DNA of 64,000 bases from UKL13-3 sp040387195. GTDB lineage: Bacteria > Bacteroidota > Bacteroidia > UKL13-3. Position 1 is the first letter of the stretch. Every line of letters starts with the position of its first letter. The stretch spans positions 248,001-312,000 of the forward strand of contig JAZKEF010000002.1 in assembly GCA_040387195.1 (NCBI GenBank). Reading direction: 5' to 3'. Position numbers and translations under genes: made by a program. Under the pieces are notes generated by a model that worked only from the letters and a program-made list of their open reading frames with translations, did no database searches and was not told the origin of the DNA. Shown here piece by piece: positions 34,916 through 42,810 of this stretch.

Positions 34916-36644
34916 TGGTGCTTAATATATATATTTTGTAATAATAGACTCCTGGTGTATTCATATTGCCATTGGAATCCTTTCCGTTCCAACCCTGACG
35001 GATTCCCTGAAGATTAATAAGCTGAGCACCCCATCGATCATATATTTCGATGCGGGAACGGTCATAGTCTATAAAGCGACCTTCGGGCCTAAATGTTTTA
35101 TTAACACCATATGGACTGAAGGCGGAAGGAATAAAAACAGTTGGCACACCAATCGCACATCCATGGGTTGAAAAGGAATGCTCAGGAATTCCGTTTATAT
35201 CACCGGAGGATTGAACGGCTTCCACGTAATAACAAATGCCTGTTTCACCGACCTGAGAAGGGATACTTTGATCAACATAGAAAGTGTCCGTTCCGGGTAC
35301 AGTAGTTAGAAAGGAATAGTTGAGAATGCCGTTGTCGTCACTTGTTCCACGATATAAGTTGTAGAAATCAACACCAGTGTTCCACGTGAAATATGGCTCC
35401 CAAAACACAAGGTTTTTCAATTCGCGTCCAATAGCCGTTAATCCAGAATACCGGGCCTTGTTAGATACAAGGAAGGATTCATTGCAGGCATTGGTTGCTA
35501 ATGCCATGAAATATTTGTGACCGGAAGAGTGAGGAATGGAGATGCTATATTGAGCAACCCCCTGAGAAGCCAGAGCAATTGTTGCCACATCAGAGTATAC
35601 GCCATTTAGGGCATTGCTGCTTCTAATAGTATAACTGGTAACTTCTTCGTTTGGATTATAAATCTGAATGATAGTATTTTCCTCTGTTGGTTGATCAACA
35701 GAAACCAAAGACAAATAAGAGTTAATGGGCTCCAACCTTTGGCGTGTGGATACCAAAATACTATTTGTTGAGGAAGAAATTATTCTACCAGAAGTATCTT
35801 TAAACGCCCGTATGAAATACCGATAGTTTCTTCCCAGTGTTATTGTATCTGTATATGTGGTTTGAGGTGGATTAATAGAATCTATTAGAATATAGTCTCC
35901 CAAATCAGTTTGTTTGAATATATAGTACTTGCGAATCACACTCCAACCAATATACGGAGTCCAAGATAATGTAGCTTTTCTGGTACAAGTGTCTGTATTG
36001 TTTGTTAAGTACATGGAAACGTGTTGGTTAACCTCAAAAACCGTTTCTAGCCCACAGCTATCAACGCCGCTTAAATCATATCTAAGGGGCTCTGTGACAG
36101 GACTTGAGCCTATTCTGGTATCTATGTAAAAGGTATCTTTAGTGAAAGGGAATATTGGGGTGTTCACACCTTTTATGCTGTATAACTTAAAATGAGAGAA
36201 GTCGGGAGAATTATTCATGATCCAACCTATATGAGGTGTATTTGTAAGAGGATTGATGCTCACGGAATCTATCGCGACAGGTTCAGGAGGGGTTCTGTCG
36301 ACTAAAACGGTATCAGACCGTGTCTCATAATCGGGACCACAGCTATCAATAATGGCAATAAAATAGGACCAGTTTTTTGTGCCACCCGCATTTGCATCAA
36401 TATGTGTAAACTGGCTTGCATTCTTAAATGGAATGGAATCAAGCAAGGTAAAGGGGCCAAATGACCCTATTCGGCCCCATATTTTGTACTGAAAGTAGTT
36501 AGCACAAGGATCGGAGGATGGGGTAAAAAACAGCTCGTTATTAACCCCATTCACGCAAATTCGCCTTATTTTTACTGGGGTATCTGCTGCAGAGAACAGA
36601 TAAACCAATAAAAAAAGAGAGAGAATGGGGAAACGGGTTTTCAT
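34863..36644 (-). CDS. T9SS type B (gliding-motility C-terminal domain) secreted protein
   Basis: A 593-residue exported protein: signal peptide (MKTRFPILSLFLLVYLFSAA), then several fibronectin-III-like units (for example ATLSWTPYIGWSVIRKYYIF and KNLVFWEPYFTWNTGVDFY), and a C-terminal domain PTVFIPSAFSPYGVNKTFRP, SRIEIYDRWGAQLINLQG, then GWNGKDSNGNMNTPGVYYY. This is the gliding-motility-associated C-terminal domain, a type B T9SS signal for export and surface attachment. The start at 36644 is the first ATG; a TTG at 36662 would overlap the M16 gene. It begins one base after the M16-like gene's stop and overlaps ybeY at its 3' end, so all are probably one transcript. One parS-like site lies within it. 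Confidence 0.85.
   Translation of the reverse strand: MKTRFPILSLFLLVYLFSAADTPVKIRRICVNGVNNELFFTPSSDPCANYFQYKIWGRIGSFGPFTLLDSIPFKNASQFTHIDANAGGTKNWSYFIAIIDSCGPDYETRSDTVLVDRTPPEPVAIDSVSINPLTNTPHIGWIMNNSPDFSHFKLYSIKGVNTPIFPFTKDTFYIDTRIGSSPVTEPLRYDLSGVDSCGLETVFEVNQHVSMYLTNNTDTCTRKATLSWTPYIGWSVIRKYYIFKQTDLGDYILIDSINPPQTTYTDTITLGRNYRYFIRAFKDTSGRIISSSTNSILVSTRQRLEPINSYLSLVSVDQPTEENTIIQIYNPNEEVTSYTIRSSNALNGVYSDVATIALASQGVAQYSISIPHSSGHKYFMALATNACNESFLVSNKARYSGLTAIGRELKNLVFWEPYFTWNTGVDFYNLYRGTSDDNGILNYSFLTTVPGTDTFYVDQSIPSQVGETGICYYVEAVQSSGDINGIPEHSFSTHGCAIGVPTVFIPSAFSPYGVNKTFRPEGRFIDYDRSRIEIYDRWGAQLINLQGIRQGWNGKDSNGNMNTPGVYYYKIYILSTNVREKEKVFIGFVTLLN
35378..35393. promoter_or_regulatory. parS-like ParB binding site 2
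   Basis: TGTTCCACGTGAAATA differs from the parS consensus TGTTNCACGTGAAACA in a single base (C to T at position 15). It lies inside the coding region of the T9SS type B gene. Confidence 0.78.
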
Positions 36645-36645
36645 A

Positions 36646-37923
36646 TTATTTGCGACCAACAATTACAGTTGTTAAATCCTTTTCTTGCAAATAGGTATTT
36701 GCCAACTCTTGTATTTCAGATGCCGAAATGGATCTAATGGTTTCAACGAATTCATTGTAATAATCATATGTAAAACCATAATCCAGGATCATTTTATATC
36801 GGTCGGCCAATGAAAAGGGGCCATCTATGCTTCTTAAAAAGGAACCTAGCAAGTAGTTTTTGACCAGAATAAGTTCATCATTGGCTAAAGGGTTTTCACG
36901 CAGGAGGCTAATCTCTTTGAGGATTTCAATAACTCCCGTATTGCGAAGTTCATTGTTCATTTCCGTTTCAATATAAAAGGCGCCCCCATCCCAATAGGAC
37001 TCCATGGCTGAATATATGCCATATGTTAGCCCCTTTTCTTCTCGGATGTTTCGCATTAGCCGGGATCCAAAGAACCCACCAAGAGCCATATTCAGGACCT
37101 GCATTTTTTTAAAATCCGAATGCTTACGTCCGAATAATTGACGACCAATTCGGATAGCCGATTGGACAGAATACTCATTTTCAATAAAGAGTTCGTGAGG
37201 TGAATTAGCGGGCAAAATGATGGCTTTTGCATCCACAGGTGAAGAGGAGAAGTGCGAAAGAGCAGATTCTAACTCTGTCAAAACCGGCCCGGAGGCTTCC
37301 CCCGAAATGAGCACGTATTTGATACCGGGAAGGATATTGTTGGAGTAAAACGAGGAAACCGTTTCACGTGAAATGTTAGCGTAATCTTCTTGATTTACAG
37401 CGCTTCCATAAGCATTTCCGTTTCCAAAAATGGAACTATAGAATGCCCTTCTATTCAAAAAGGAGTTTCGTTGAAGGTTTACAGAGAACCGTTGAATGGC
37501 GTTGGTTTTATAGGTGTCTATCTCCTTTTCGGGGAAAGAACAATCGGTCAATACGGATAGGATATACCCCATAACCCTGGGCAGGAACTTGGGTAAACAA
37601 TATAAGGTAAGTTGCGAATCATCAACGTTGGTTTTGGATTGCAGATATGCTCCAAAGGCATCCAGATTGTCGGCAAGCTCTTTGGCGGAATATATTGAAG
37701 TTCCCTCCGTGAGCAAACTTCCGGTTGCAGAAGCCTGACCATTAAAAAGCTGATTGCGCAAGCCGCCATGAAACACAAAATCAACCTTCAGAACAAGGCT
37801 TTCGGGAACATGAATATAATGAAAAGGGATATTGTTTTTTGTTAAGTACTTTGAACCCTGAATGAGATTCATGGAAGAGATACTGTTGCTTTCGGGTGCA
37901 ATCTTTCTGTTTAAGTTATCCAT
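36646..37923 (-). CDS. M16 family peptidase-like subunit lacking the catalytic motif
   Basis: The 425-residue protein has the two-domain layout of insulinase (M16) peptidases, but the region where the H-x-x-E-H zinc motif should be reads GQASATGSLLTEGTSIYSAK, without the histidines. Later family segments are preserved (GGFFGSRLMRNIREEKGLTY, GIYSAMESYWDGGAFYIETE). This matches the non-catalytic partner of heterodimeric bacterial M16 proteases, which helps bind substrate. It overlaps the catalytic partner gene by 8 bases and is directly followed by the T9SS type B gene. A parS-like palindrome lies within its coding sequence at 37360-37375. No signal peptide is evident. Confidence 0.82.
   Translation of the reverse strand: MDNLNRKIAPESNSISSMNLIQGSKYLTKNNIPFHYIHVPESLVLKVDFVFHGGLRNQLFNGQASATGSLLTEGTSIYSAKELADNLDAFGAYLQSKTNVDDSQLTLYCLPKFLPRVMGYILSVLTDCSFPEKEIDTYKTNAIQRFSVNLQRNSFLNRRAFYSSIFGNGNAYGSAVNQEDYANISRETVSSFYSNNILPGIKYVLISGEASGPVLTELESALSHFSSSPVDAKAIILPANSPHELFIENEYSVQSAIRIGRQLFGRKHSDFKKMQVLNMALGGFFGSRLMRNIREEKGLTYGIYSAMESYWDGGAFYIETEMNNELRNTGVIEILKEISLLRENPLANDELILVKNYLLGSFLRSIDGPFSLADRYKMILDYGFTYDYYNEFVETIRSISASEIQELANTYLQEKDLTTVIVGRK
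37360..37375. promoter_or_regulatory. parS-like ParB binding site 3
   Basis: CGTTTCACGTGAAATG contains the perfect 12-bp palindrome TTTCACGTGAAA (37362-37373) and matches 13 of 16 consensus positions. It lies inside the non-catalytic M16 gene (encoding I-S-R-E-T-V on the minus strand). Confidence 0.68.
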
Positions 37924-39190
37924 TTTGCTTAGCTAAGTAATAAAGGGTCGAACAGTTGTTAGGGTTAAATAACTCTTTGGAGACGCGAGAAATATCTGTT
38001 GTGGTTACCGAGTGGTAATGATCAACCTCCTCGTTTACCAGATTAATATCGCCCAGCAAACAGGTATAAGCGAGTTTCATTGCCTTGTTTAAAACACCAA
38101 TATCATTGAACCTGATATTGGTTTCCGTTTTGTTTTTAACCTTTTCAAGCTCTTCAGGGGGAACCCCTTTTTCGCAAAAAAGAAGCAATGTTTCTTCAAT
38201 TGCCTTTTCTCCTTTTTCAACAGAAACACCCGAAAGTAATTTCCCCTCAATCACAATTAAACCGGCATCGATATCTCCGGTAAGGTAACAATCCAGCTCG
38301 CTGAACAGCCTGTTTTCTTTGACAAGGGCATTGTACAGACGGGCAGATTTTCCTGAACCCAGCATATCTGAAACAAGATCTGTTGCATAATAGTCGGGAT
38401 GATTTCTCGGAACAGTATGATAAGATTTTACCAGTAAGTCAAGGGGAACAGAACTTTCTACCTTTTCCAATCTCGGTTCGGCCTGTTTGGGTTCCTGCTC
38501 GTATGCAGTTTTTTTGGAGGGTTGCATAGGAATGGGACCGAACCATTTATGTGTTAATGCCGTTGCTTTTTCAAGGGAAATATTTCCGGCAATGACCAGA
38601 ATGGCGTTATTGGGACAATAAAAATTCTTAAAAAAACTTCTTACATCATCCAGTGTAGCATCCCGAATATGCGAAATGTCCTTGCCAATTGTTGGCCAGC
38701 GGTAAGGATGTGTTTTATATGCCAGCGGTAATAACCTCAACCACACATCTCCATATGGAGGATTTAGGTAGCGCTCTTTATACTCTTCAATAACCACATT
38801 TTTTTGAATATCAAGTGATTGCTGGCTAAAGTCGAGGCTAAGCATTCTATCGGATTCAAGCCAGAAACCCGTTTCTATATTGGGAGCGGGCAGGGTTAGG
38901 TAATAATTGGTAATGTCATTGCTCGTAAAAGCATTGCTTTCGCCACCGGCAAATTGCAAAGGGGTGTCAAATTGAGGAATGTTCACAGAACCACCAAACA
39001 TGAGGTGTTCAAACAAATGTGCAAATCCGGTTTTTTCGGGGTGCTCAAATTTTGACCCGACATCATATAAAATGTTCAGAACACAAAGCTGGGTCGATAC
39101 ATCTTCATGATGTATAACTTTAAGTCCGTTTTCAAGTTGGAAATAGGTGTATTGGATCAAGTGAAGGGTGTATATTATGGTATCTAACAA
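37916..39190 (-). CDS. M16 family zinc metallopeptidase, catalytic subunit
   Basis: About 424 residues. The inverted zinc motif H-L-F-E-H is seen in GFAHLFEHLMFGGSVNIPQF, and the downstream glutamate is probably in VVIEEYKERYLNPPYG. The C-terminal domain begins around YHTVPRNHPDYYATDLVSDM. It should act as a protease together with the next, non-catalytic, M16 protein. No ATG exists at the expected N-terminus: the frame opens with TTG at 39190, and another TTG at 39160 gives a start directly before IQYTYFQLENGLKVI, which fits the family better. No signal peptide is visible, so its location (cytosolic or periplasmic) is unclear. Confidence 0.85.
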   Translation of the reverse strand: MLDTIIYTLHLIQYTYFQLENGLKVIHHEDVSTQLCVLNILYDVGSKFEHPEKTGFAHLFEHLMFGGSVNIPQFDTPLQFAGGESNAFTSNDITNYYLTLPAPNIETGFWLESDRMLSLDFSQQSLDIQKNVVIEEYKERYLNPPYGDVWLRLLPLAYKTHPYRWPTIGKDISHIRDATLDDVRSFFKNFYCPNNAILVIAGNISLEKATALTHKWFGPIPMQPSKKTAYEQEPKQAEPRLEKVESSVPLDLLVKSYHTVPRNHPDYYATDLVSDMLGSGKSARLYNALVKENRLFSELDCYLTGDIDAGLIVIEGKLLSGVSVEKGEKAIEETLLLFCEKGVPPEELEKVKNKTETNIRFNDIGVLNKAMKLAYTCLLGDINLVNEEVDHYHSVTTTDISRVSKELFNPNNCSTLYYLAKQNG

Positions 39191-39489
39191 ATTTAGGCCT
39201 TAATATTCGTTTAAATGCATTTACCCCCGGTTGTGAACCTGTGACATTGCCACATATGAGATAGTTTATTAGACACCCCAAAAAACAAGTCGTGCGAACC
39301 CACTGTTTATCAATAGAATAAGGGTTTTGCGAAGAAAAGGGTAGTTAACAGTGGTTGAAAAGAGGTGTTTTGCGAAGCTCTAAAAGCCGAAGGAAAACGA
39401 AAAACGATTTTCACAATCAGGCAGGTCGTGTGAAACTATGGCCGCGATGTGGAAAAATAAAGGTACTTTTGCAGCAGAAAAACAGCATT
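39191..39489. other. Divergent intergenic region at a strand switch
   Basis: About 300 bases separating a 9-kb block of minus-strand genes from a plus-strand block. On the minus strand TTTTCCACA (39448-39456) matches the relaxed DnaA-box consensus, and ATTTTCACA (39407-39415, plus strand) has one mismatch. No coding frame is convincing; the open frame from 39355 lacks family-like sequence before the ATG at 39490. Both neighbouring promoters must lie here. Confidence 0.35.
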
Positions 39490-41120
39490 ATGTATAAAAG
39501 AGGATCAACAGGGAGAGATTCGGATAGGCCGAAATCAGATAAAAAACCATTTAGCAAATCTACAGGGTCAAAAACAAGAAGCTCTGAAGGAGGAGCAAAA
39601 AGACCGTACGGAAAAACAACAAACGATAGCTCAAAATCATCAGACAGAGCTCCACGCAGATCACGCCCATTTGGAGAAGATAAACCAACAGGAAGAAACT
39701 ATTCAGACAGACCATCTGCACCGCGCGGCAATTTCAGAGACAAGGACGATTCAAAATCATTTGACAGAGCCCCACGCAAAACGCGTTCTTTCGGAGAAGA
39801 TAAACCGGCAGGAAGAAATTATTCAGATAGAAAACCATCTGCGCCACGCAGCAATTTCAGAGACAAGGACGATTCAAAATCATTTGACAGAGCCCCACGC
39901 AAAACNNNNNNNNNNNNNNNNNNNNNNNNNNNNNNNNNNNNNNNNNNNNNNNNNNNNNNNNNNNNNNNNNNNNNNNNNNNNNNNNNNNNNNNNNNNNNNN
40001 NNNNNGAAGAAATTATTCAGATAGAAAACCATCTGCGCCACGCAGCAATTTCAGAGACAAAGACGATTCAAAATCATTTGACAGAGCCCCACGCAAAACA
40101 CGTTCATTCGGGGATGAAAAACCAGCCGGAAAAAGTTTTGGTGAACGCAAAACGGCAAGACCAAGAATAGGAGACAAGGAAACGCCCAAAACAAATCCAT
40201 ACAACAGAACCCCAAGAACTGTGAAACCTGCAAGTGATGATAAGCCTAGTAAGTTTAGCGATCGCAAAGCAAGCCGAGAGGAGCGCCCAAGCAATACAAA
40301 GGCAGATGGAACACTCAGATCTCGTAGCGGAAGAGGCCCAAGCAAATCAGACTTATTGTTTGATAAGCGTAAAGCACAAAAGGAAGAAAAACCACAAAGC
40401 GGAAACATCCGCCTGAACAGATACATTGCGAATGCGGGGATTTGCTCGCGCAGGGAAGCCGATGATTTAATATTAGCGGGAGTTGTTACCGTAAACGGTC
40501 AGGCCATTGAGGAGATGGGATACCAGGTAAAACCCACGGATGAAGTAAGATACAACGGACAATTATTGAACCGCGAGAAAAAAGTATACCTGTTGCTGAA
40601 CAAACCTAAAGATGCCATAACCACATTCGAAGATCCGGAAGGAAGAAGAACCGTGATGCAATTGTTCGGAAACGAATTGGGTGAACGTATTTATCCGGTT
40701 GGCCGACTCGACAGAAACACCACAGGCGTAATGTTATTTACCAATGACGGGGATGTTGCACAACGATTAACTCACCCTAAATATGAAATGACAAAAGTAT
40801 ACAAAGCCACGCTGGATAAAACCTTTAAAGGCGAGGATTTGTGGCAATTGCAAAACGGAGTTGAACTCGAAGATGGATTTATTAAGCCGGACGCATTGGC
40901 AATTCCCGACCCTAAAAACAAAAACGAAGTTGGAGTAGAAATACACAGCGGCAAAAACCGCATCATTCACCGTATGTTTGAGCATTTGGGCTACAAAGTA
41001 GACAAATTAGACCGCGCATTGTATGGTGGATTAACCAAGGGAAAACTAAAAAGAGGAGAGTGGAGACACCTTACCGAAAAAGAGGTGAATACACTGAAAA
41101 GAATGGTTAAACTTTCATAA
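39490..41120 (+). CDS. RsuA/RluB-family 23S rRNA pseudouridine synthase with long repetitive N-terminal tail (interrupted by an assembly gap)
   Basis: After a long basic, Ser/Arg/Lys/Asp-rich disordered tail, the C-terminal 240 residues form an S4 RNA-binding domain (IRLNRYIANAGICSRREADD) and the pseudouridine synthase core. The catalytic aspartate is in YPVGRLDRNTTGVMLFTNDG, and HSGKNRIIHRMFEHLGYKV follows. Such tailed RluB-like proteins are common in Bacteroidota. The frame appears broken because 100 N stand for a stretch of unknown length: codons are in frame 1 before the gap and frame 3 after it. The true missing length must be 2 modulo 3, so the gene is probably intact. The tail contains near-identical 123-bp repeats. 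It is followed by tatA. Confidence 0.85.
39731..40102 (+). repeat. In-frame 123-bp (41-residue) tandem repeats within the pseudouridine synthase tail
   Basis: Units of the pattern S/G-N-F-R-D-K-D-D-S-K-S-F-D-R-A-P-R-K-T-R, followed by S-F-G-E-D-K-P-A-G-R-N-Y-S-D-R-K-P-S-A-P-R, recur at about 39731, 39851 and 40048. The DNA copies are almost identical (single-base differences such as AAGGAC/AAAGAC). The N gap falls inside this array. Confidence 0.88.
39906..40005. other. Assembly gap (100 N)
   Basis: Exactly 100 unresolved bases, the conventional placeholder for a gap of unknown size. It interrupts a tandem repeat. If only the end of one repeat unit is missing the true length is 29 bases; each extra unit adds 123. 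Confidence 0.97.
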
Positions 41121-41177
41121 TAGAAAAGCAGGTTTTATCTCAGAAAAACCTAAATTTGAACCTTTAAATATAAAACT

Positions 41178-41372
41178 ATGTTTGGACTAGGCGGATCAGA
41201 AATGATCGTAATTTTACTTGTTGTGTTGCTTCTTTTTGGAGGTAAAAAAATTCCTGAATTAATGCGAGGATTAGGTAACGGAATCCGCGAGTTTAACGAT
41301 GCTAAAAAGAACGTTAAATCGCACATAGAAGAAGGAATGAAAGAAAAGGAAACTAAAGAGGATTCTAAATAG
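41178..41372 (+). CDS. tatA: Sec-independent (twin-arginine) translocase subunit TatA/E
   Basis: The 64-residue protein has one membrane helix (SEMIVILLVVLLLFGGKKIP) followed by an amphipathic helix (ELMRGLGNGIREFNDAKK) and a charged tail, the standard TatA layout with the F-G-x-K-x-x-P hinge. It forms the pore-like component of the Tat system for folded proteins. No tatC is in the window. The stop TAG shares its last base with the GTG start of gatA (41372), suggesting translational coupling. Confidence 0.92.
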   Translation: MFGLGGSEMIVILLVVLLLFGGKKIPELMRGLGNGIREFNDAKKNVKSHIEEGMKEKETKEDSK

Positions 41373-42781
41373 TGGAAAGATACACAACACTCAACCACAT
41401 TCGGCACGACATTCAAAACAACAAGATCACCTTAGGTGGTCTTGTTTTGCATTATTTGGATAATATCGCGGCCAAAAAACACCTGAATGCATTTCTGGAG
41501 GTATACGCAGATGAGGCTAAAGCGCAAGCGGAAGTTGTTCAGCAAAAACTAACCAGTGGAACGGCAGGAAAACTTGCAGGTTTGGTGATAGGGTTGAAGG
41601 ATAATATTTGTTACAAAAACCATCAATCATCAGCCTCTTCCAAAATTCTTGCAGGGTTTGAATCTGTGTATTCAGCAACAGTGGTTGAAAGACTGCTTGC
41701 GGAAGATGCCATTATCATTGGCCGGATGAATTGTGATGAGTTCGCGATGGGAGCTTCCAACGAAAACTCAGCATATGGAAAAGTGTTGAATGATGCAGAT
41801 AATACAAGAGTATCGGGAGGATCATCGGGAGGGTCGGCCGTAGCAGTGCAGGCCAATTTGTGCCTGGCCACATTGGGGTCGGATACCGGAGGGTCAATTC
41901 GCCAACCCGCTGCTTTTTGCGGAGTGATCGGTTACAAACCAACATATGGCAGGGTTTCAAGATATGGTCTGATTGCATATGCATCTTCGTTTGATCAAAT
42001 AGGACCGATAACCAACAGCATTGAAGATACAGCTCTTATTATGAGTGTTATTGCGGGTGCAGACGAAAAAGACGCAACAACATCTACGCGAGCCGTTGAG
42101 GCATATTTTCCGATACCGGAAGCAAAAAGATCAAAAATCGCATACATCAAGGAAGCCCTGTTTCATCCGGGAATTGACGCTGATGTAAAGGCTATAACCA
42201 TTGAGAAAATTGAACAGCTTAAAAAGGCAGGTCATACCGTTGAAGAGGTCAGCTTTCCGCTGCTCGATACGGTTGTTCCGGCATATTATGTAATGACAAC
42301 GGCCGAAGCCTCTTCAAACCTTTCACGGTTTTCGGGACTCTTATATGGCCACCGGAGCAAAGCGGCAACTAACCTTGAAACAACGTTCAAAAAATCGCGC
42401 AGCGAGGGTTTTGGAGCAGAGGTAAAACGCAGAATCATGTTGGGAACCTTTGTGCTTTCTGCCGGCTTTTATGACGCATATTACAGCAAAGCACAAAAGG
42501 TGAGAAGGAAAGTACAGGATGAAACAGAAAAAATCCTAAGCGACTACGATTTTATTTTATCTCCCGTTACACCGGGAACAGCCTTTAAGTTTGGCGAAAA
42601 AACAACCAATCCGCTTGAAATGTACTTAGCCGATATATTTACAGTACACGCCAATATTTCGGGACATCCGGCTATTGCCGTTCCTGCGGGAACACATCCA
42701 AATGGAATGCCGGTAGGTATCCAGTTGCTGGGAAAACTATTTAAGGAATCAGAGCTGCTGGCGCTTGCGCAAACAATCTAA
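41372..42781 (+). CDS. gatA: Asp-tRNA(Asn)/Glu-tRNA(Gln) amidotransferase subunit A
   Basis: The 469-residue amidase converts Glu-tRNA(Gln) (or Asp-tRNA(Asn)) to the amidated form using glutamine, with GatB and GatC. The catalytic triad positions are visible: Lys76 in GLVIGLKDNICYK, cis-Ser151 in RVSGGSSGGSAVAVQ, and nucleophile Ser175 in TLGSDTGGSIRQPAAFCG, each three positions from the well-studied enzyme. Start is GTG at 41372, overlapping the tatA stop by one base. gatB and gatC are not nearby. Confidence 0.94.
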   Translation: MERYTTLNHIRHDIQNNKITLGGLVLHYLDNIAAKKHLNAFLEVYADEAKAQAEVVQQKLTSGTAGKLAGLVIGLKDNICYKNHQSSASSKILAGFESVYSATVVERLLAEDAIIIGRMNCDEFAMGASNENSAYGKVLNDADNTRVSGGSSGGSAVAVQANLCLATLGSDTGGSIRQPAAFCGVIGYKPTYGRVSRYGLIAYASSFDQIGPITNSIEDTALIMSVIAGADEKDATTSTRAVEAYFPIPEAKRSKIAYIKEALFHPGIDADVKAITIEKIEQLKKAGHTVEEVSFPLLDTVVPAYYVMTTAEASSNLSRFSGLLYGHRSKAATNLETTFKKSRSEGFGAEVKRRIMLGTFVLSAGFYDAYYSKAQKVRRKVQDETEKILSDYDFILSPVTPGTAFKFGEKTTNPLEMYLADIFTVHANISGHPAIAVPAGTHPNGMPVGIQLLGKLFKESELLALAQTI

Positions 42782-42810
42782 TTCGCTATTACTTAATCTG
42801 TATTTACACA

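Noticed and set aside
39355..39489. Upstream extension of the pseudouridine synthase frame
   Set aside because: Open frame without family-like sequence; the ATG at 39490 begins the characteristic Lys/Arg/Ser tail.
39906..40005. Frameshifted pseudogene
   Set aside because: The frame change is caused by a 100-N placeholder; the repeat structure predicts an in-frame true gap.
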